Part shown: positions 22,804 through 26,849 of the stretch, in pieces | Layout: each line of letters opens with the position of its first letter | Position numbering within the stretch: position 1 is the stretch's first letter | Assembly (NCBI GenBank): GCA_900547255.1 | Contig: URGC01000018.1 | Coordinates: 1-26,849, forward strand | DNA: 26,849 nt | DNA from: an uncultured Eubacterium sp. | Lineage (GTDB): Bacteria > Bacillota > Clostridia > Lachnospirales > Lachnospiraceae | Reading direction: 5' to 3' | Translations under genes and position numbers: made by a program | Notes under the pieces: model-generated | The model's database searches: none | What the model was told of the DNA's origin: nothing | What the model saw: only the letters and a program-made list of their open reading frames with translations

Positions 22804-24159
22804 ATGGAAAAGGATTTAACTAATGGTTCTCCGCTTAAACTTATTATTGGTTTTGCGGTGCCTATGCTGTTGGGAATGTTGTTTCAGCAGTTCTACAATC
22901 TTGTTGATACTATTATAGTAGGTAAAACGCTTGGTGTTGATGCACTTGCTGGTGTTGGTGCTACTGGTTCGCTTAACTTTATGATAATTGGTTTCTGCAT
23001 GGGAGTGTGCAGCGGATTTGTAATTCCAGTTGCGCAGGCGTATGGTGCTAATAAGCCATCAGAGCTTAGGAAATATGTATTTAACGGATATGTATGCAGC
23101 ATTATATTTTCGGTTATCCTCACTACGGCGGCGGTTGCAGGCTGTAGAGGATTATTGACACTGCTTAGGACTCCGACAGATATATTTGAACATTCATATA
23201 ATTACATTAATGTCATATTTATAGGAATACCGACAGTTTTCTTATACAATATGGTATCGGGTGTTATAAGGTCGCTTGGAGACAGTAAGACACCTGTTGT
23301 TTTCCTTGTAGTGTCATCAGTTGTTAACATTATTCTCGATTTTGTATTTATCCTTGGATGCAAGATGGGTGTTGCTGGTGCGGCGTGGGCAACTAATGTG
23401 TCACAGCTTGTTGCCGGTGTGAGCTGTTATATCTACATGAATAAGAGATACAGCATACTTCGTGGTCCTAAGTCTGAGAAGAAGGTAGAGGCAAGATATA
23501 TTAAAAAGCTCTGTGTCAATGGTATTCCAATGGGACTCCAGTATTCGATAACTGCTATTGGAAGTACTGTTTTACAGGCAGCAGTTAACGTATTAGGCCC
23601 TATGTATGTAGCAGCCATGACTGCTGGAGGTAAGATATTTAACTTTACATGCTGTCCATTTGATGCACTTGGTTCGACTATGGCAACTTACGGCGGTCAG
23701 AATGTTGGTGCTGGTAAATATGACAGACTTGGCAAAGGCGTAAGGTCAGCGTGCATGGTTGGAGCTGTGTACAGCGTGGTATCATTTGTGGCGCTTTTAT
23801 TCACTGCTAAATATATCGCATTGTTGTTTGTTGATGCAGACCAGGTCGAGATTATTAACCTGACACACAGATTTATCTGCGCATCTGCATTATTCTACAT
23901 ACCACTTACACTTGTAAATGTAATAAGATTCTGTATTCAGGGAATGGGATTTTCGGTATTTGCAATTCTGGCTGGTGTATTTGAGATGGCAGCGCGTACA
24001 TTTGCTGCACTTACACTTGTACCAGCTATTGGCTTTGATGGAGCCTGCCTTGCATCTCCATTGGCATGGATTGCGGCTGATGTGTTCCTCGTGTTTGCAT
24101 TTATATATTGTCGCAACAGGCTGGTTAAAATCAGCGGTCAAAGGCAGGCAAAAGCATAG
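22804..24159 (+). CDS. MATE-family multidrug/cation antiporter
   Basis: A 451-residue membrane protein of the usual MATE length with about twelve hydrophobic segments, expected to export organic cations or other small molecules in exchange for Na+ or H+. The start NGSPLKLIIGFAVPMLLGML, then FQQFYNLVDTIIVGKTLGVDALAGVGAT, is characteristic; DSKTPVVFLVVSSVVNIILD and the second-half GSTMATYGGQNVGAGK also match the family. GAGGAGTACAT precedes ATG 22804, which is preferred over a start at 22753 lying over the promoter-like region. A terminator lies 7 bp after the stop, inside the end of the convergent spoIIID gene. The natural substrate is unknown. Confidence 0.92.
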   Translation: MEKDLTNGSPLKLIIGFAVPMLLGMLFQQFYNLVDTIIVGKTLGVDALAGVGATGSLNFMIIGFCMGVCSGFVIPVAQAYGANKPSELRKYVFNGYVCSIIFSVILTTAAVAGCRGLLTLLRTPTDIFEHSYNYINVIFIGIPTVFLYNMVSGVIRSLGDSKTPVVFLVVSSVVNIILDFVFILGCKMGVAGAAWATNVSQLVAGVSCYIYMNKRYSILRGPKSEKKVEARYIKKLCVNGIPMGLQYSITAIGSTVLQAAVNVLGPMYVAAMTAGGKIFNFTCCPFDALGSTMATYGGQNVGAGKYDRLGKGVRSACMVGAVYSVVSFVALLFTAKYIALLFVDADQVEIINLTHRFICASALFYIPLTLVNVIRFCIQGMGFSVFAILAGVFEMAARTFAALTLVPAIGFDGACLASPLAWIAADVFLVFAFIYCRNRLVKISGQRQAKA

Positions 24160-24166
24160 AAATTAT

Positions 24167-24214
24167 ATATCTTACATACGGCTTATGAATGGTGGCTGTG
24201 TGTAAGATATTTTT
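24167..24214 (+). terminator. MATE gene terminator overlapping the spoIIID 3' end
   Basis: ATATCTTACATAC (24167-24179) pairs with GTGTGTAAGATAT (24198-24210), one G-U pair in 13, followed by a run of T. The right arm lies within the last codons of convergent spoIIID. Confidence 0.75.
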
Positions 24215-24443
24215 CTTTAGTAGCCATGCCGCCGCGGATATGTCGTTCCTGCTTGTTGACATCAAGAACTTTTCTTGCCTCGCTGGCAAGTTTGGGATTA
24301 ATCTTAGAAAGTCTGGCGGTTACGTCCTTATGTACTGTAGATTTGCTGACTCCAAATTTGTCAGCAGCCTGGCGGACAGTAGCCTTGGTATCTATAATGT
24401 ACTGGCCAGTTTTAATGGCTCGTTCTTCAATATAGGTTTTCAT
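24183..24443 (-). CDS. spoIIID: Sporulation transcription regulator SpoIIID
   Basis: An 86-residue DNA-binding protein that acts in the mother cell during sporulation, together with SigE. The sequence follows Bacillus subtilis SpoIIID closely: YIEERAIKTGQYIIDTKATV, the helix-turn-helix AADKFGVSKSTVHKDVTARL, and the basic RHIRGGMATKEKY near the C-terminus. AGGGG lies five bases before the ATG. Upstream is a SigE-type promoter (24471-24499) and a hairpin that overlaps the ribosome site. The 3' end is shared with the terminator of the convergent MATE gene. Its presence says the lineage forms spores or descends from spore formers. Confidence 0.95.
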   Translation of the reverse strand: MKTYIEERAIKTGQYIIDTKATVRQAADKFGVSKSTVHKDVTARLSKINPKLASEARKVLDVNKQERHIRGGMATKEKYLTHSHHS

Positions 24444-24447
24444 AAAA

Positions 24448-24485
24448 ACCCCTGCATTATCTGTTTTTACAGTGTATGCAGGGGT
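24448..24485 (-). promoter_or_regulatory. Hairpin covering the spoIIID ribosome site
   Basis: ACCCCTGCAT (24448-24457) and ATGCAGGGGT (24476-24485) are perfect complements; an inner CTGT-TTTT-ACAG adds four pairs. In minus-strand RNA the 3' arm contains the AGGGG ribosome site and is followed by TTTTTATG, so the structure can act as a terminator for the upstream HD-GYP gene and as a translation block. Confidence 0.75.
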
Positions 24486-24499
24486 GGTTTTGAATATGT
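24471..24499 (-). promoter_or_regulatory. SigE-type promoter of spoIIID
   Basis: Minus-strand ACATATT (24493-24499) and CATACACT (24471-24478) are 14 bp apart. This fits the SigE consensus (KMATATT, about 14 bp, CATACAnT) in all but the first base. The expected start point, near 24464, lies after the left arm of the hairpin at 24448-24485. In Bacillus spoIIID is transcribed by SigE. Confidence 0.75.
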
Positions 24500-24509
24500 C
24501 TTTGTAATT

Positions 24510-25574
24510 TTAAAGGATTGCTTCGATAGTGAGGTTCGTCTTCGACAAATCTATAAATTCACCATTACACATGATAGATGGCTTACTGAGGCTTCTGTCA
24601 TTGATTAATACAACCTCGCCGATTCTTCCATCAGAAAGTCTTACATTGTTATGTATGTATGATGAAACTACGTTCTTTAAGAATGGAAGTGCGTAGTTAG
24701 GGTCAAGACTTGTAAAGCACTGGCGTTCCATCTGCTCGATTACAGTGAATGGGCAGAGCGCCTTTCTGTATGATCTTGCGGCTGTCATGGCATCATATAC
24801 ATCTGCGATGCTGACAATCTTGGCGAATACAGGAATTTTCTCGCTCTTAATTCCGAATGGATAGCCGGTTCCGTCACATTTCTCATGGTGGAATACGCAG
24901 GCTTCTTTAATTCGGTTATCTATATTCTGTGTTTTTAAAATGTCGTAACCCTCGTTAACATGTCGTTTAACAATCTCGTATTCTTCATCTGTCAGTTTAC
25001 CAGGCTTGCTGAGAATGTCTGCCGGAATGTTAACTTTACCGATGTCATGAAGAAGTCCTGCAAGTGTAAGGACACGGATGTCTTCATCTGAATAGTGAAG
25101 CCACTGACCAATTATTGAAGCTATAAGTGCAACATTGATACTGTGTGCATATGTCATATCGTCAAATTCACGTAAGCTGTGCAGCATATCAAATAACTGA
25201 AGCTTGTTAGTGTATTTTGTGATAATTGACATAGTGTGTGAAAGAAGAGCATCCTCATCAATAGGAGAATTCTTTGCTGCAATGTCGTTAAGCTCTCCTT
25301 TTAATTCTTCAACACCAAGGTCATACACTTTACAGAATTCCTTGTACTGCTCGCTTTCACGTACCTTCTCATAGTATGTAGGTGCTTCCTGCGCAACAGC
25401 GGCAGGCTTGTCCTCAATTTCAATCTCAAGAATATGATAATCTGATAATTTAGCAATGCTCTTCATGTCGAGAGTTGCTCCTGTTGAAACAACAAGTGAA
25501 CCATCCTGTGCAAGAACATCTGCCGCAAGAACCATTCCTGGTTCAGCATCGAATACGAATATTGATTTTTTCAC
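24510..25574 (-). CDS. HD-GYP domain protein, probable cyclic-di-GMP phosphodiesterase
   Basis: A 354-residue cytoplasmic protein. Residues 1-60 form an N-terminal domain with EPGMVLAADVLAQDGSLVVS, the start seen in many HD-GYP proteins. The HD-GYP domain spans about 130-300: HDIGK (176-180) and HHEKCDGTGYP (229-239) are intact, as are the MTYAHSINVALIA and DVYDAMTAARSYRK segments, so the metal site and substrate loop look functional. Such enzymes hydrolyse cyclic-di-GMP; no output domain is visible. A GTG start at 25574 is preferred because AGGGGG lies nine bases upstream; a TTG at 25631 would extend the frame without a proper ribosome site. It precedes spoIIID on the same strand and has its own promoter at 25641-25669. 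Confidence 0.9.
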   Translation of the reverse strand: MKKSIFVFDAEPGMVLAADVLAQDGSLVVSTGATLDMKSIAKLSDYHILEIEIEDKPAAVAQEAPTYYEKVRESEQYKEFCKVYDLGVEELKGELNDIAAKNSPIDEDALLSHTMSIITKYTNKLQLFDMLHSLREFDDMTYAHSINVALIASIIGQWLHYSDEDIRVLTLAGLLHDIGKVNIPADILSKPGKLTDEEYEIVKRHVNEGYDILKTQNIDNRIKEACVFHHEKCDGTGYPFGIKSEKIPVFAKIVSIADVYDAMTAARSYRKALCPFTVIEQMERQCFTSLDPNYALPFLKNVVSSYIHNNVRLSDGRIGEVVLINDRSLSKPSIMCNGEFIDLSKTNLTIEAIL

Positions 25575-25640
25575 TATATTAATCCCCCTAAAATCCAGAT
25601 ATTGTACAAATTTAACAATCAACTCTTCCAATTAGAACCA

Positions 25641-25669
25641 ATTATATTAAAAATTCATAAAAAAGTCAA
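25641..25669 (-). promoter_or_regulatory. SigA promoter of the HD-GYP gene
   Basis: Minus-strand TTGACT (25664-25669), 17 bp, TATAAT (25641-25646): eleven of twelve consensus bases. Transcription from here supports the GTG start at 25574 and excludes a start at 25631 or earlier as the main one. Confidence 0.8.
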
Positions 25670-25676
25670 TTTATAC

Positions 25677-25705
25677 TTGACTATATGGAGGTTAATGTGT
25701 AGTAT
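25677..25705 (+). promoter_or_regulatory. Candidate promoter of the metK leader
   Basis: TTGACT (25677-25682), 17 bp, TAGTAT (25700-25705), about 60 bases before the riboswitch. The -10 is imperfect. The rest of the 25706-25770 stretch is AT-rich with no better site. Confidence 0.45.
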
Positions 25706-25770
25706 TCTAGTGTAACATTTATATTACATTTTTTTATATTATGTACAATTTAATAGACGATTATTTGTCC

Positions 25771-25885
25771 CTTATTTAGAGCGGTGGAGATACATAGGAT
25801 CTATGAAGCCCGGCAACCCCATGATGAATGTGGCATATGTCATATATTCACGAATGGAAGGTGCCAACCTGAGCGGAGAGATAGG
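25771..25885 (+). promoter_or_regulatory. SAM-I (S-box) riboswitch aptamer
   Basis: The conserved core is present: AGAGCGGTGGAG, then GGATCTATGAAGCCCGGCAACC, then GGTGCCAACCTG and GGAGAGATAGG. P1 forms between CTTATTT (25771-25777) and AGATAGG (25879-25885). S-box RNAs bind S-adenosylmethionine and turn off downstream genes; here the gene is metK, which makes SAM, so this is direct product feedback. The expression platform terminator lies at 25958-25988. Confidence 0.92.
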
Positions 25886-25957
25886 CCTTTGAATTTTAAA
25901 GATTCCAGAGGTTTATATTCGAACAATAAGAGGATTTCGACATCATAAAGTAATGAT

Positions 25958-25988
25958 AGCGGGTCCTTTCGGGGAGTCGCTTTTTTTT
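25958..25988 (+). terminator. Riboswitch-controlled terminator before metK
   Basis: AGCGGGTCC pairs with GGGGAGTCGCT (one mismatch and G-U pairs) around a TTTC loop, followed by eight T. It lies 73 bases after the aptamer and 90 bases before metK, as expected for the S-box off state. Confidence 0.85.
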
Positions 25989-25992
25989 ACCA

Positions 25993-26050
25993 CATCTTGC
26001 GAATGCAAGATGCTCCTTAATTGAAAGGACACATAATTGTAAATTATGTC
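25993..26050 (+). promoter_or_regulatory. Two further leader hairpins before metK
   Basis: CATCTTGC-GAAT-GCAAGATG (25993-26012) is a perfect eight-pair hairpin. GACACATAATT and AATTATGTC (26028-26050) form a second with a GTA loop. A CTCCTT at 26013-26018 is partly complementary to the metK ribosome site. Neither hairpin has a T-run. Confidence 0.5.
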
Positions 26051-26077
26051 AAAACACGAAAGGAAGGATTTTTTTAG

Positions 26078-26849
26078 ATGGAAAAGAGATTATTTACATC
26101 AGAATCAGTAACTGAAGGACATCCTGACAAAATCTGTGACCAGATTTCAGATGCAGTGCTTGATGCACTCTATGAACAGGATCCATATTCAAGAGTAGCT
26201 TGTGAGACTCTTACTAACACAGGATTTGTTATGGTTATGGGTGAGATTACAACTAAGGCTAATGTTGATATTTCACAGATTGTAAGAGACACAGTTGTTG
26301 AGATAGGTTATGACAGCTCAGAGAAGGGCTTTGATGGTAATACATGTGCTGTTATGGTAGCACTTGATAAGCAGTCAACAGATATCGCTATGGGTGTTGA
26401 TAAGGCTCTTGAGGCTAAGACTGGTGAGGATGATGATGCAGCTATCGAGGCAATCGGTGCTGGTGACCAGGGTATGATGTTTGGTTATGCTACTAATGAG
26501 ACAGAGGAGTATATGCCATATTCAGCTAACCTTGCACAGAAACTTGCTAAGAGACTTACAGATGTTCGTAAGGATGGAACACTTCCATACTTAAGACCAG
26601 ATGGAAAGACACAGGTTACTGTAGAATATGATCAGAATGGCAAGCCTGTAAGACTTGATGCAATCGTTGTTTCATCACAGCATGCACCAGAGGTTTCTCA
26701 GGAGCAGATTCATGAGGATATCAAGAAATATGTTATCGATGCAATCGTTGACCATTCTATGATTGATTCTGATACTAAGATTTTCATCAACCCAACAGGA
26801 AGATTCGTTATCGGTGGACCTAACGGTGACAGCGGTCTTACAGGACGTA
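26078..26849 (+). CDS. metK: S-adenosylmethionine synthetase, N-terminal part (cut by window edge)
   Basis: The first 257 residues of an enzyme of about 400, running off the right edge. It makes SAM from methionine and ATP. The start KRLFTSESVTEGHPDKICDQ is the family hallmark with His15 and Asp17 of the active site; GAGDQGMMFGYA (127-138) is the ATP/methionine-binding signature, and GRFVIGGPNGDSGLTGR is the start of the second signature. AGGAAGGA precedes the ATG. The 372-base leader with the SAM-I riboswitch regulates it. No frameshift is seen in the visible part. Confidence 0.97.
   Translation, partial: MEKRLFTSESVTEGHPDKICDQISDAVLDALYEQDPYSRVACETLTNTGFVMVMGEITTKANVDISQIVRDTVVEIGYDSSEKGFDGNTCAVMVALDKQSTDIAMGVDKALEAKTGEDDDAAIEAIGAGDQGMMFGYATNETEEYMPYSANLAQKLAKRLTDVRKDGTLPYLRPDGKTQVTVEYDQNGKPVRLDAIVVSSQHAPEVSQEQIHEDIKKYVIDAIVDHSMIDSDTKIFINPTGRFVIGGPNGDSGLTGR

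Noticed and set aside
24189..24608. 139-codon plus-strand open frame
   Set aside because: It runs opposite spoIIID and the end of the HD-GYP gene, across their hairpin; no ribosome site or family.
1..26849. tRNA, rRNA, CRISPR, insertion sequences, phage or integrase genes
   Set aside because: None seen on either strand; intergenic hairpins are accounted for as terminators, a riboswitch and one repeat-like element.

Overview
The window looks like chromosomal DNA from an anaerobic, low-GC Firmicute, most likely a Lachnospiraceae-type Clostridium relative. This rests on AT-rich intergenic DNA, strong AGGAGG-like ribosome sites, consensus sigma-A promoters, a pyruvate formate-lyase activase, a SpoIIID sporulation regulator with a SigE-type promoter, a SAM-I riboswitch before metK, and a eukaryote-like HisA of the kind I recall from this group. 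Species is not assigned. I saw no tRNA, rRNA, CRISPR array, insertion sequence or phage gene.

Left region (1-5942): a purine/molybdenum block. A partial xanthine dehydrogenase FAD-subunit gene at the left edge diverges, from overlapping promoters, from a FecCD-type ABC importer (lipoprotein, permease, ATPase). The importer is followed by an unusual fusion of a THEP1-like NTPase with a MocA-type nucleotidyltransferase for molybdenum cofactor. A xanthine/uracil-family (NCS2) permease converges on it with overlapping 3' ends. The context suggests purine uptake, a molybdenum hydroxylase and supply of its metal and cofactor. The importer's substrate (molybdate or tungstate rather than iron) is inference.

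Middle-left (5961-13860): minus-strand operons. One has an RNase Z-like metallo-hydrolase and two Nudix hydrolases. Another, with a strong promoter (12450-12478) and a terminator (7896-7952), holds a large RelA/SpoT-domain protein with an unknown C-terminal half, glutamyl-tRNA synthetase, and a pyrophosphatase-like/Nudix fusion. This three-gene set is the best candidate in the window for an undescribed functional unit. Upstream lie pflA and a prolyl-tRNA editing-type protein, transcribed from their own promoter.

Middle-right (13860-19820): minus-strand hom, glpK and ygiQ in close succession, then eda with its own palindrome-bearing promoter region. A 370-bp gap after eda holds two hairpins and a 47-codon open frame.

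Right region (19850-26849): an orphan hisA, a long hairpin terminator and a second, repeat-like palindrome, recQ lacking a recognisable winged-helix domain, a MATE exporter, spoIIID, an HD-GYP phosphodiesterase, and the SAM-I riboswitch leader plus the 5' part of metK. The spoIIID upstream region is notable: a SigE-type promoter sits inside a hairpin that would hide the spoIIID ribosome site in read-through RNA but not in the SigE-made transcript.
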